64,000 bases of DNA from Dicyema japonicum (GCA_011109175.1 RDEW01000014.1:1226143-1290142), one strand, 5' to 3'; shown: positions 12,381 through 23,939, counted from the first letter of the stretch. Notes: generated from the sequence alone by a model not told the origin. Numbers and translations are program-made.

Positions 12381-13089
12381 CCCAAACCTGTAAAACCTAA
12401 AGACTACATAAACGCATACGTCCAATAATCATTAACATTATACTATAGATATATACAACAGGTGGATAAATATCTTCCCCCAAGGTGGATTTCATGATTG
12501 ACGGTCCACTAAGACGCTGTTTAGGTATACAAATGGTATGTGGAACTCTGCCATAAAAAACGCAAATATTATATATCTTTAAGTCCTTTTAACGGAAACA
12601 AACGGGACCTTAGTTAATATAACGTTGTTTTGTGAAAGTGTTTTTTAATAATAAACTGATGTAGGTTCTCTATAGACACTAAGCCAAGATTAAATTCATT
12701 TAATAAGCATTTTGTTGAAAGAAACTCTTCCCGCAGTCAACCATGGCAGACCTACGACGTATCCCACATGGTGATTCACCATCTCAATCCTGTTCGTAGG
12801 ATGCCTCAAAAGAGACTATGACCTAATAATATACAGTAAAGTCTCTCTAATTGGCCAACCCATAAATTGGCCAATTTATAGCTAAAAGTCAGGGGTTCAA
12901 AAAAGCAAATTTCCTAAGAAATTGGCAACATTAATAAAAAACATAAAATTTATTTTTACTAATCATTTTCAATTATTTTGTTAAAAAAAGTAAAAATTTA
13001 GAACTAAAAATTTTACCATGTGTTCGAAAGCTTCTCGTTGTAATTATACAAGGCTTAATTGTTTACAAAAACTCGCAAGTTCAAATTGA

Positions 13090-13515
13090 ATGGTTATTGA
13101 TGAAAATTAATAGTAAATCTTTTCATTCTATGTTATTCAAATGTTTAAAAGACCCGACTGTTGAAATTGCTTGGGGATGGCTTGCAAGAGGGAATAATAG
13201 TCTAAGAGCCGAAGCTTTGTATTGTTTATACAAGACCGAAATTTGTTCTTTGAAAAAAGGATCGATTTGCAATCATTGTAAATCTGCCAAAAATGGCAAA
13301 AGGATGTTAAATAGTGATTACATACGACGTCACAATGAGGTGGTGGGATGTCTTCATTTAAACCTGTGTCGTAAATATGGAATCACATATTCAAAGAAAC
13401 TGAAGACTCACTCAGTCCAATCAATAATAACAACTGAGAATGTTAAAATCTGAGTCGATACGACGCTAATTGCGGATGTCAAAGTGCAGCATAACAAGCC
13501 GGACATATTTGTTTT
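13090..13515 (+). mobile_element. R2-like C-terminal zinc finger/endonuclease module (family D2), truncated
   Basis: Encodes a 118-residue stretch with SICNHCKSAKNGKRML followed by SDYIRRHNEVVGCLHLNLCR and KTHSVQSIITTENVKI. This corresponds to the zinc-finger and RRHNE region that lies between the RT and the restriction-like endonuclease in R2-type LINEs. It stops at an N at 13516, before the PD endonuclease motif. It sits where the Tigger transposase N-terminus should be. Compared with copies at 15106 and 60668 it has a different 5' boundary. Confidence 0.75.
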
Positions 13516-13516
13516 N

Positions 13517-13860
13517 GATTCCATATGCGGAATTGACATTGTGAGCTCCTGAAGTATCTCGGAACAGCTTTTGAGAAATCTCGGAGCACATTGTGCGATT
13601 TTAAACTCAAAAGGAAGAAAGCCCACCAAGCAAAATTGTGTATGAGGAAATTGAGACTCGAAACGGATATGTTTTTATTTATTTTTTCACGTGCGATCAT
13701 TCCATCACTCCTTTATGGACAGGAAAGATGCTATTACACTGCATACAAAGAGAGTTTTATCTTGCTTCTCGAAAAATTGAGGAGATCAGCAAGATTGCCC
13801 TATACAAAAGGCTCGACGAGACGCTAGATGAAGATGAAATTTGCTAGTATTGTCGAAAAG
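13517..13860 (+). mobile_element. Jockey-like (family B) RT C-terminal scrap
   Basis: Text LKYLGT...KKAHQAKLCMRKLRLETDMFLFIFSRAIIPSLLYG aligns with the RT C-terminal region of the element at 25150-29110 (LKYLGIS...KKAFQALYCTKRLKLDVDSMLFIFRNVILPRLIYG). It begins directly after the N at 13516, so its junction with the endonuclease module may be an assembly join. Confidence 0.7.
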
Positions 13861-13929
13861 GGATGGAAATAGAGCATGGGTGACCAGTTATATTTTTATA
13901 TATATTATATATTATAACGCACAACGTCT

Positions 13930-14815
13930 TGCCATTGGAAATGATAAAACCAGTGCAGTACCAAACCTTAATTTTTTAGTTAATTTTCTCCACTTTCCAC
14001 GATCCTGAGCCAAATCCCTCAAGTAGTCCAGGTCATCTCCCGTAGTTAGAGATAATCCTATTCTCTTCAGGTCTCATGCATTGTCGTGGCCAGTGATGCT
14101 CTCGGACGTCCTCGGAACTTCACCTCCTCGGTTTGGAAGTATTCCTCCATGGCAACATTAGCTGGAGTTTCGATATTTCCCCGTATGCTCTAACGAAATT
14201 CCATGATGTCGGTTTAGAAGAGTAAACCGTAATAGAGTATAGTTCTTGACTTCTTGTTCTCATAGTATTGTTCTTGACTTCCAGCACGAATGAATCTTCC
14301 GTAGTTGTCCCATATGGAAGGAGTTTAGTTTTTCAATGTCATTTAGGGTTAATGACCAAGAACTTGCATTATATAGGAGTATTGGTTTGACTAACGAATT
14401 GTATAGTCGAGTTCTGATCTCTCGATTCAAGCCCTTCTTTCTTAGAAACCAATTTCTTCTCAAGTTGTATAAGGCCGTATTTGCTTTAATCTTTCGTGCA
14501 ATGATGTCTTCTTTATCTCCAAGCAGGGATCCCAGCATTTTAACTTTTAGCCAATGCTCTTCCAGAATAGATTCCTTCCTCATCAAAGTTGTCAGCTCTG
14601 TCTTGTCTTTGTTGATATTTAGTGACCATTTTTCGAATACTCTTGGTGCCGTCTCGAGTAATCCCAATAGGGCCTCCCCATTTTGCGAGACGAAGTCCAC
14701 ATCATCTGCATAAGCTATGATGCTAGTTCCCTCCACAATAAAAGGCTTGAGATCCCGTAGCGCAGACTCAAGATATGCAACAAAGAGGAGAGGAGACAAT
14801 GGATCTCCTTGTGGA
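13930..14815 (-). mobile_element. RTE-like LINE (family A) 3' fragment inserted in Tigger
   Basis: A 179-codon open frame (14260-14799) reads SPLLFVAYLESALRDLKPFI, SIIAYADDVDFVS, LNINKDKTELTTLMRKE and KPILLYNASSW. This is the RT palm and thumb with an intact AYADD box. Downstream, the C-terminal LAMEEYF...FRGRPR region is degraded. The fragment starts inside the PQGDPLSP motif and is flanked by Tigger sequence on both sides. Confidence 0.8.
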
Positions 14816-14884
14816 GTCCAGTATTTGTCGAAAATGGCATGGCTTGAGTATTTCCAATTTTAACAGTTATTTGTGTTTCAGCCA

Positions 14885-15105
14885 TTGGTTAATAACTTTG
14901 ACAACGAATTGTTCCATCAAAAATTTGTTATTAATGGACAATTGTCCAGCTCATTGTATAAAATCCAAATTGGAAAACATTCAGATATTATTTTTTCCTA
15001 AAAATAGTACAGCCTTAGTACAACCTATGAACATTGGAATCATTAAAACATTCAAAGTTCATTTAATAGACATAAGTTGTTATAACACAACTATTGGCTA
15101 CAATC
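14885..15105 (+). pseudogene. pogo/Tigger transposase C-terminal fragment
   Basis: Encodes LLMDNCPAHCIKSKLENI and STALVQPMNIGIIK. MDNCPAH holds the second catalytic Asp of pogo-type DDD transposases. The third motif, QPMD in the other copy, is QPMN here, so this copy has lost that catalytic residue. Confidence 0.8.
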
Positions 15106-16378
15106 GCAAAATATCTTGCCTCTAAATATGCAATTGCCGACAGGGAAAGCATGGATATTAAGTCCCTCAAGGACACTCAGAAAAAAATATTTATTAAATA
15201 AAATTTATTGCAAAACACTACACTCTATTATGTTCAAATGTATTGATGAAACAAATGTCGACCTATATACTTCCTCAGAATGGATATCCAAAGGAAATAA
15301 CGGCCCACGGAGCGAAGCATTGTACTGTCTTTTGCAAGATAGGAATTTGTTTTTTGCACACACAGGGTCATTATGCAACCATTGTAAAAAAAGCGAGAAA
15401 ATTGTTGATAATTTGGCCACTCAGTGTGGTAAAATGCTAAATAGTGATTATCTCCGAAGACATAATGAAGTGGTAAAGTGCATCCATCTTCATCTTTGTC
15501 GAATTTATGGAATCAAAAGAAGCAGGAAATTGAAAGGACATTCGGTTCAGTCAATATTGACGAATCAAAATGTCGAAATTAGAGTTGACACGTCGATTAT
15601 TACATAAACAAAAGTCCAATACAATAAACCTGATATTTTCGTGTATGACAAAATAAAGAAGGAAGTAACGTTAATTGAAGTGGGGATTACCTCACAAGAC
15701 CGACTAAAGCAAGTTGAAGTTGAGAAACTTCACAAACATGACTTGCAAGCAAATGAACTTTCGCTGCTCTATGAATGCCAAGTGAAGATTATTCCAGTGG
15801 TTTTGACGTGGGATGGAGCTGTGTCAAGATGCTTCAAGAATCATATGGATAAATTATCTATTGAAGAATCNAGTGGGGATTACCTCACAAGACCGACTAA
15901 AGCAAGTTGAAGTTGAGAAACTTCACAAACATGACTTGCAAGCAAATGAACTTTCGCTGCTCTATGAATCCCAAGTGAAGATTATTCCAGTGGTTTTGAC
16001 GTGGGATGGAGCTGTGTCAAGATGCTTCAAGAATCATATGGATAAATTATCTATTGAAGAATCAACGAGGACTTACATCCAATCGGTTGTGCTGAAGAAA
16101 ACGCTCGAAAGTATGCTCATTGAACATAAGCATGGGATGAAGGTATACGATGAAGAGTACGCCTCTGCTACCTCCCAACTTGTAGAATTGGCATGCCGTG
16201 AGAACAGCCCACTGAACTCCAACGGAGATATTTTGACTGAATCTGATGTGGAGATGCGGAGTAACAGGGAGGTTATGGCACACTATTCTTCTAAGAGAAG
16301 AAGAGGGAAAACCAACAATCTGGATCAAAATACGCTTAATTAGTTGATTTACTCGTTATTATTATATTATTTATTAAG
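15106..16378 (+). mobile_element. R2-like zinc finger plus restriction-like endonuclease module (family D2)
   Basis: A nearly continuous frame encodes SLCNHCKK...LATQCGKML (CCHC finger), SDYLRRHNEVVKCIHLHLCR, KGHSVQSILTNQNVEIRVD, then NKPDIFVYD and VTLIEVGIT. It continues with VLTWDGAVSRCF and an acidic/basic tail ending near 16340. The finger plus RRHNE followed by a PD...E-V-x-I-T motif is the arrangement of the CCHC finger and restriction-like endonuclease at the C-terminus of R2-type LINEs. No reverse transcriptase precedes it. A 192-bp near-identical repeat flanks the N at 15871. One stop falls after the RVDTSIIT segment. Confidence 0.75.
15679..16063 (+). repeat. 192-bp near-identical tandem repeat around a single N
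   Basis: 15679-15870 and 15872-16063 are the same sequence, apart from at least one base (gaatgcc versus gaatccc), separated by one N at 15871. Removing one copy restores a continuous endonuclease frame. This strongly suggests two contig ends that overlap but were not merged. Confidence 0.85.
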
Positions 16379-16727
16379 TTCAATACCATGAAAATGAAGC
16401 GATAATTAATGAATTGACGAAATGGTGTTATCGGAGAATTCTGAAATGGAAATTTTCATTGATGAAGACGAAATGATGAGTTCTGAAAAAGAAGACGAAA
16501 TAATGATAGAGGTACTTGAACTTAAAACAGACTGAGATTTCAAATGCACTATATCTGATTAAACAAAAAATAATAAATAATGTCAAAAATGATTTCCGCT
16601 AATAGAAGATGCACTCAAAATAATATTTTAAAATTAAATGAAAGCTTGGGTTAAAATATTACTTTTATAAAAAAATTGACCAAAAATCATTCAGGAACAA
16701 ATTTGGGCCAATTTAAGGTATCTACTG

Positions 16728-17180
16728 TATTTGTGAACATTTTAGGCAAATACGTGTGGTCATTTGTTATTAATGACCAAAAAAACCCTAACTAAAAATC
16801 CCCCCAGTTAATGACTTTCTTTCACTGTCCTTAACCAATCAGGAGCTCATATTGTGCTCACAAAATAAGTAACTTTTTTTGCTTACTAAAAGTCGCAATG
16901 TGCCCAATTTTTTAGCACCGAAAGAATCTAGTTACCGGGTTCCTGTAGTATTCAAAACGATTTTTTGTAAAAAGCCAAACAGAATGCCTATCTCCATAAA
17001 AAAGCTTACATTGAAATCCAAGACTCTACTTTAAAAATTATTCTGTTGTAAGTTGAGGTGCTTTACTTGTATTATTTTTGTTAATTTTTCTATATATCAT
17101 TTTGTGATTCCATCCGTAAATGTCAGTATATCTTTTCGGTTAATTTGTAATAATAAAAAACCATATTTACAGTAATTCAT
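16728..17180. other. Spacer without recognisable feature
   Basis: AT-rich sequence between the Tigger end and the D1 LINE fragment. Nothing recognised. Confidence 0.4.
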
Positions 17181-17182
17181 AT

Positions 17183-18130
17183 TTAAAACTGCCATCCATC
17201 CAAAGTGGACCCCGCCGACATTATCGACGTTGCGTTGTCTCTCACGATTGCAACAGAGATCAACTGAAGTAGCCACCGGGTCTCACGTGCGTCGTGGCTA
17301 TTTAGTGTAGCTAAGCGTCCAAGTTTCTTTAGAAAGCGAAGCGATTTTCCACTTATTCCTCCAGTTGTCTCGACCACTATCGGATAAAACGCGAATCGGT
17401 GGCGTAGCACTTCGTATTTCTTCTCCTTTGCCCTCATCGTTTTTTCCGCGAAATACAGTGTGTATACCGCGCTCCCGAAAATGTTGGACGGGCAAAGCGT
17501 GTCGACACAAGTAGCGTCCCAGACCAAAGGTTTCCCCTCTTCGAATGGGAAAATTGTGATCCCGTCGGGACGTTTTCCGTCTCCTCTATCCAGACCAACA
17601 GGTTCTAGTATGGATCGGTATCCCGCAGACTTCAGGGCTCGCTTGACAATTCCGTTGATCGCCTTGTGTTTTGGGAATCGTCCTGCACTCCTTCTACAAG
17701 AGAGGGCATGGAGTCGATAACAATCGACGGTTGCGCCACATCGGCATTTGTGGGTCCTGCAAATCTCCAGTCCAAGTCTGGTGGAGATGCCGATGCGGAC
17801 AGTATCGTCGTCAAGATGGGTCCCGACACTGCCAACTGGGAGTGCATTGATCCATGCGCCGCTCGATTCGCATCTTCCAGTGACTAGACAGGCACGTCTG
17901 TGTTGGTTTGATTGGTTCATTATCCTCGCAGATGGTTCTGTAACGATTTTTCTGCTCAGGCATCATCCCCTTCAAATGCTCCATCTCAGTGATTTCAGAT
18001 GATTCTGTTTGGAGTTGGAGAATCATCCTGACCAGCAGTCGGCTGGAGCCCAAAGAGGATAGATAAGCAGGGCAATCCAGATCTTTCGTTGAAGCGATTC
18101 CCAGTCCGCCCAGGCTAGCGGGTAGGGTCG
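17183..18130 (-). mobile_element. LINE C-terminus with zinc-binding and endonuclease-like domain (family D1)
   Basis: The minus strand first shows a post-RT segment (TLPASLGGLGIASTKDLDCP). After a frameshift comes a 245-codon open frame: SGAWINALPVGSVGTHLDDD, a Cys/His cluster (CRTHKCRCGATVDC...LHALSC), then KRPDGITIFPFEEGKPLVWD-A-T and PIVVETTGG. The RPD...V-W-D-A-T pattern is compatible with a PD-(D/E)xK-type nuclease fold. This C-terminal domain recurs in invertebrate LINE-type polyproteins in my memory, but I cannot name the clade with certainty. GC content is clearly higher than in its surroundings. Related fragments lie at 35041-35260 and 62274-62773. Confidence 0.7.
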
Positions 18131-18273
18131 CTCGGTCCCACCCTTATTTGTAATTGAATACAAATTATGTATAAACTGGTTTCTAATATAGGCGTGGTGT
18201 TATTATCTTAAATATTAGTGGTGTTAGAGCACAAGTTTAATGTCATACTATTAATTCTTAAAATAAACAAATT

Positions 18274-19640
18274 TTAATGTTTAGATATTAAACGCTTAAA
18301 AAACTTCTTATTTGAATACTTCTTTTCATCCATATCCTCACCCAAAGTGGTCATCTCCGTCCTTTGGTCGTCCATCCTTGTGAGTTGCATTCTATCAAGC
18401 AGTTCATTTAGTTTGGAGACCTCAGATTCATTACCAGCTTTTACTGAAGGGGGAGACACTCGCTGGTCGTTCAATCTACCAACTTCAATCCGCTCAATTA
18501 AATTCCCCAACGATTCATTTATCAACGGCTGAGACTTCAATTCTTCCAACCATATCCTCGACTTCTCGACTACATCCTCACCGCAGAACATCTTGGCATG
18601 CTCAGTGTGTTTTTCTGCATAGTAAATAGCTTCCCTCCGCTTTCCCAAACATTGGAAACACTCACTAATAGACATGGAAGTAGCCACAACGGTTGCATGG
18701 TCCTCCTTTACTATAGATTCAGCATATATCGTTTCATGGAGTTCAATTGATCTATCATAGTCCACAGTTAACCAATATGAGTGAGCCAGAGACATGAGAC
18801 CCCTCAATCGAAGGGACCATACAGTTCCAGCCGTACTCAACCCAGTGGTGTACCAGTGGATAGCCTCCTCATAGGCACCACTAAGCAAATGACAGTTCCC
18901 CAAACATAGTTGGACCTTACAGTCTGACACTTCCCCCTCAGAGTAATCCAGTCGCTATAATTAACCCAAATATAACCATTTTATAGAACTTCTCTGCGAT
19001 CCTATAGTTCTCTGACAAAAAGTGGCAATCTGCAATACAGGTAAAGACCTTTCCCGAGTAATCATCAGGACAGACTTGCATATATGATTTGTAGAAGCGA
19101 ATACTTTTATCAAATAACTCGTTGGACGCATCATTATGCTCACGTCTCAGTTTCTTAGCCATCAAAAAATGGGTTGATGCCAAAATCCATAAAGCCCTTC
19201 CTTTTAGTTCCTAATAGTTAAGAATGTGTAAAACCTTGCTATTGTGAGAATTCGCAAGAGTCAACTGCTGTCTGGCATTGTCAACCGCTTCATCAAACCT
19301 CCCACGTGTCTTTAGAAGGGAAGCTAAGTTTCCCAGAGCTTTGAGTTCTCCGATCGGGTCTTTGATTTTCCTGAAATCGATTTTAAAGGGATTACATATT
19401 CAAGACGAGATCCTCGTTGAAATAATTCAGAGACTGGTCAAATGATTTTAGTCTAAAGTAGCACGTGGCCAGATGATTGTATATTGAACTCTTTAGACGT
19501 TTATTTGAGATATTGTGAGTAAGAGCCTCTTCAAAGTATTTTATGGCTTCTTCAAAGTTTCTCATGCCCATACACTGAGCACCAGAGAACACAAGCTTGT
19601 CACAAATAATATTTTTGGTCATATTTCTAAGCATAAACAT
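18274..19640 (-). CDS. TPR-repeat protein, similar to the N-terminal TPR region of Tonsoku-like
   Basis: Four exons joined by introns of 25 nt (19371-19395), 24 nt (19211-19234) and 22 nt (18955-18976) give a 431-residue protein. It is in frame from ATG at 19638-19640 to the stop at 18274. It is built of TPR units, e.g. NFEEAIKYFEEAL, SIYNHLATCYFRLKSFDQSL, ALGNLASLLKTRGRFDEAV, GNCHLLSGAYEEAIHWY and ISECFQCLGKRREAIYYAEK. The run KIKDPIGELKALGNLAS, followed by ELKGRALWILASTHFL and ELFDKSIRFYKS, parallels the TPR array at the start of TONSL, a replication-fork and histone-binding protein. The ankyrin and leucine-rich repeats of full TONSL are absent. The C-terminus is charged and low in complexity. 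GPSM2-like or other TPR scaffolds are alternatives. Confidence 0.75.
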
Positions 19641-20039
19641 ATTTTAGAAACCACAATTAGACAGATAGATAACAACAAGAAATGATGCAGAAAAAGCGCC
19701 AATATATTATTTAAAATATTTGATAAAATTATTAATAAAACATTTTAAGTTTTTTATTTCTAATAATTTAATGGATTGACGCCGTCATTATTGTTTAATC
19801 ATTGCTGAACTAGATTGTCTTCTGGGATTCGCACACAAACAAACAAAAAAAAACTGCAATTCAAGTACCTTCTCAATGGTTCGGATTAATGTCTTGGATT
19901 AATTACTGCTTTTACTTTTAAAGTGTCAGTTCTGCCTAATATGAGGTTTACATTCCTATACCTTATAGGAAGGGCTGTAAAAAATAATTTAATTATTTAT
20001 GGCTTGCATAATCGCTATTAAAGTCTCACTGGAGAATAT
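19641..20039. other. Upstream region of the TPR gene
   Basis: AT-rich. Nothing beyond the presumed promoter region is recognised. Confidence 0.4.
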
Positions 20040-21430
20040 TCGGACATAATCTGAGGATAGTTTACCCCTCACCAAATGGAGAATGCAGATTCCTTGGCAA
20101 AAGAATTTTGAGTTTTTGATAAGGTTTTCCACATCATTCGTGCTATCGGTTTTCCTTGAGGAGTTTGAGCATTGTTCGATTTACATGGACGGGAACACTT
20201 TTTTCATGTTAATGTGACTCACTTTTGCTTAGTGGTCCACTATGATATCTCCCTGATGAAATAAATCACGTGGTGTTTGTTTCCTATCAATACTGGTAAT
20301 TGTGTTCATTGTATTTATGTCAACTGAATACCACGTAGGTTACCCCAGAAATCCTTTAGTGTTGTCCGGTGGTTAATTTTGGTGATAAAATTATTCCAAT
20401 TTCCTTTTGTTGATTAATTATGTTATTTCACTATTAAGATTGGATAGTCTGGTCGTAGGGATTCTTGGTTTTTTAGTCGGCGTTTTGTATGAATTTTTTC
20501 GATAATTCCTCTTGGAATGTGTTTCTTGTCAGCACGGCGTCAAGCAATTTGAAATTCTCAACGGAACAGTCGGTTATAAATTTTTATGTTTCTTATCGGA
20601 ATGAATCCCATTTTGCACGTTTGTAATTTATTATAGTTTTTCAGTGCCTAACAATAGGCGAGAGTAGTTAGATTGACAGAAGGATACAATGAGTGTAAGT
20701 CATATACAATTCTCCAGGATATTTTATTATAGTTTTTCAGTGCCTAACAATAGGCGAGAGTAGTTAGATTGACAGAAGGATACAATGAGTGTAAGTCATA
20801 TACAATTCTCCAGGATATCGCCGTAGATAGTGATGGAGAACATAATGTGAGGTCAAAAAATGTATTGGAGTGTCCAGGTCTGAAAGCTGTTCGAGTTTGT
20901 GAATTCCTGTAATTGAGGATACCTAATTGTTATAGTTCATAATGGGACTTTGTGGCGAGATGTAAATATTTACAAATGTGTACCCTGTGTAATTTATTTT
21001 CACCAAAACGGAAGTAAGTTCAATGTGATAGATTTGTGTATAAGATTTTTTTAGATTTGTGTATAAGAACACCGCCTCCCCTGTTTTATTTCGGTCGATC
21101 ACGGCGGACAATTGAGTAGTTTTTGTAATGTGGAAGACTTTCTGGATAGTTTCTTTTCTGGTAGCATGAAAATATCAATTTTGTGGGAAGTTAAAAATGC
21201 AAAAAGTTCAGTTGATTTGTGTGTGAGGCCGTTTATGTTGAATTGCATAATATTGAAGAATTTCCCGTTCTTGTGGGGCCGGAGTTTTGTTCAATGTCCC
21301 CAGCAAAGATTAGGAGTAGCCAATCCGATCTTTGGGAGTGAATGCTATGAGCTCAATAGCCGCCATCATCCAGTACGACTTCCCAGAGGTTGTTGAAGAA
21401 TAAAAAGAGCCATCAATTTCTCCCTACCAT
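20040..21430 (-). mobile_element. CR1-like LINE 5' half (APE and linker), decayed
   Basis: Minus-strand fragments give an endonuclease-type stretch (LSAVIDRNKTGEAVFLYTNL and YTGYTFVNIYISPQSP, about 21090-20950) and a linker (RNYRKNSYKTPTKKPRIPTT, then IDRKQTPRDLFHQGDI). The I-Y-I-S-P-Q segment corresponds to the N-V-Y-I-P-P-Q motif in the copy at 55300-58460. Stops are frequent and a 96-bp tandem duplication (20627-20818) lies inside. Confidence 0.6.
20627..20818. repeat. 96-bp perfect tandem duplication
   Basis: 20627-20722 is repeated immediately as 20723-20818 with no visible difference and no N between the copies. It lies in decayed LINE sequence. Confidence 0.9.
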
Positions 21431-21544
21431 TTTGAAGTTCCTGTATTAAATCATAAGAAAGAGGATAAAGGTCATCGTTTAATTAAGTGATCCCGGTGTC
21501 CATACCAGACCTTTTCCTGTGGTTAGTTTTGGATCTCCACAGCG

Positions 21545-23460
21545 GGAAAGGTTTCTTTTCATATCTTGGGCAGGCGTCCATATATAGTTTGATGTGCTTT
21601 ACCATTTTGAGGAAGTCTCGGTGACGTTCCGTAAGGTATGATTGGGGGGACGTTTAGTGTTCTCCGTAGTAACGAAGTGGACGTCATTTTCGACAATCTC
21701 AATAGTATTCTGAGACATAGGTTTTGTAAAACTTCCAGCTTGCTCTGTGCCGATAGTGATAACGGGGCAATCCATGCAGCACAGGCGTACTCGATACTAG
21801 GTAGAACAAATTGTTTGTATATAAGCTCTAACGATAGGCGGGAAGATATTGGAGAGTGCGTGAAAGCTTTGAGAATTCCAATTTTCTTTTGGACTAAGTC
21901 CACTTGATGAGTAAATGTGAGGAGGGGATCCAGGATGACTCCAAGGATTGAAAGCGTCTTCTTAATGGGAAACGGGGAGTCATATAATTTTATTTGTGGT
22001 GTTGCCCATATTTTTTTTTGTGATGAGGTAAACGTCATTACATGTGACTTTCCTGGTGATATATTCAGACGGTTCTTCAGGAACCAAAGACCCATCAGGT
22101 TTAGTAGATCTTGCATAGACCGTGTCGCCTCCTCGATTCTTCGATGTTTAACTGCGACCACGAGATCATCCGCATACGATAAAAATAATTTTGTTTTTTG
22201 TGGTTGGGGATGGGACGTCACATAGGAACATGTTGAAGAGCAATTCCATTTGGAAGGTATCGCGGTTTTGATTTTTGATTATTTGGCACCACTTGGCCCA
22301 TTCGACCGTTGATTAAGTTAGCTAACCATGACTTTAAGTTAGGGTGGATTGACGTAGTAAAAATTTTTGCTGTAAGAATCTTCCGAGATACTGAGTCAAA
22401 AGCCTTCTCTAGATAAGTTGTTGTTGAGTGTCTTTCGCAGAATCCGTGTAGAAAAGATGGTAGATTTATGAAATGACGGATCTTGAGAATGACTAGTTTT
22501 TCTAACACTCGTGATATGGCGCAGATGATGGATACCGGTCGGTAGAAGATATGGCGCAGATAATGGTTGTTTTCTCAGGATATGGTGTATCAGAGATTTC
22601 TTCCATATTGACGGAATCTTGTTCTCGTTTATTGAGAGGTTGAAAATTTGTGTTATTTTGGCCGTCACGGAATGACCCAGGTGTTTCAGTTAGAGAATGA
22701 AGATGTCATCTGAACCGCGGGACGACAAGTTATTCATTTTCCTGATTACTGAGTGGACTGTTGAAGGGTTGAAGAAGTCATGTTGGGAAATTATTCCTTC
22801 GACCATTGCTAGAATGAACATCCATGTCTTTTGAATATGGTTTATGACTAATATTGGGATATGGCTCTTGATGTCCAATTAAATGTGGAGAGCACTTCTT
22901 AAGCCTCCTTATCGATTTACATTATACAGTGAGGGAAGTATTGTTCGTAACTTATCTGAGCAAGGGTTCCCAACGTTCTTTGCTGTGTTTCGTGATGTTC
23001 CGAGTGATTTCTTTGTTCAGTTTTAATATCCTTTCAGTATCGGAATGTATCTTTTGCGATCTCGGAGTATAATCTCATTGAGGTATTCGACAGCAGCGTC
23101 GATAGATCCGAAGTTCTCTATCTGGAAGGTGTATGTGTAGTTCGATAAAAGATGTGAAGGCGGGCCATATTGTCTTTAAAAAGTTCACATTTGTTCTCAG
23201 AGTGTTCATTAACTTATGTTTTTGTAGATCCTCATGAAGATCGGGTTATGGTAGGTATGTAAGTCGTATATAACATCCCATAAAATGACAGCCTCAAGAG
23301 AAGGGGCGGCAAAGAAATGTCTGGTAAAGTAGGGGAGTCGCCTTGACGGGAAGGGGACCTTGTGTGTTTGCTTTGATTATTGAGAGTGATCAAGTCGTCA
23401 AAACTGTCAAATATAGGGGCCCCCGTTGATTCAGTTGTTGGTCACCATGCAGTTAGTTCT
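21545..23460 (-). mobile_element. CR1-like LINE (family C) RT and linker, decayed
   Basis: From high to low coordinates, minus-strand text runs from a linker (YTYTFQIENFGSIDAAVEYL, about 23120-23070) through IFNLSINENKIPSIWKKSL and VLEKLVILKIRHFINLPSFL. It continues with EKAFDSVSRKILTAKIF, NLKSWLANLINGRMGQVVPN and FLSYADDLVVAVKHRRIEEA, then LSILGVILDPLLTFTHQVDL and LPSIEYACAAWIAPLSLSAQ. This is a nearly complete RT domain with SYADD intact. It is interrupted by frameshifts, including at the usual GVPQGSP box (GIALQHVPM). Sequence to about 23840 is probably the decayed APE region. Confidence 0.78.
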
Positions 23461-23939
23461 CCCTTTGTAGGTCCTTTCCCCATTATATTATTCCACGGTG
23501 GTCCCAAACCGTCCTGCGGAGACCGATGATGTGGTTAACCACGCTCCATGTAGATCCCAATTCGAATTTAGGGAACAATTAGAGTTGGTACCCCCTGTAA
23601 GTACCAACTCCAGTATGACATCCACAGTAGTCCCAAATCCTGTACGGATCAATGGCCTGGGTAACAAAGTCCCGGGTAGACCCGGATATGAATGTAGGTA
23701 TCAATTGGTGTGGGTACTAGTTCTAACTTGGAAAATATCAGGAGATTTTGACCATTTGGCTGCTGCGTCCCCCAAAAGGTTCCTTCGTTTTTGTAGAATA
23801 TCTGCAGTATGTTTCTCAACCTTCTAGTATATTCCTTCGTCTTGTGGCACCACCTTTTTTTTATTTATATTTTAGATAGATAGATACTTTATCAACGTAA
23901 CAAACTTGATTCTAATTAAAAAACTAATTAAAAAAAAGT

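Larger units (their letters stand above)
12834..16727 (+). mobile_element. pogo/Tigger DNA transposon shell with replaced interior (composite)
   Basis: Both ends carry related inverted terminal sequence: CAGTAAAGTCTCTCTAATTG at the left, and CAGTAGATACCTTAAATTGG read from the right end. Each end is flanked by TA, the pogo/Tc1 target duplication. Internal pieces match the second copy at 53604-55290: the left 250 bp, a short segment near 13870-13893, the transposase C-terminus (14885-15105) and the right end from about 16379. The intervening transposase sequence is missing and replaced by two R2-like endonuclease modules, a Jockey-like RT scrap and a minus-strand RTE-like fragment. Confidence 0.8.

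Noticed and set aside
17460-17900. Plus-strand ORFs across the D1 region
   Set aside because: They are antisense shadows of the minus-strand 245-codon frame that carries the conserved motifs.
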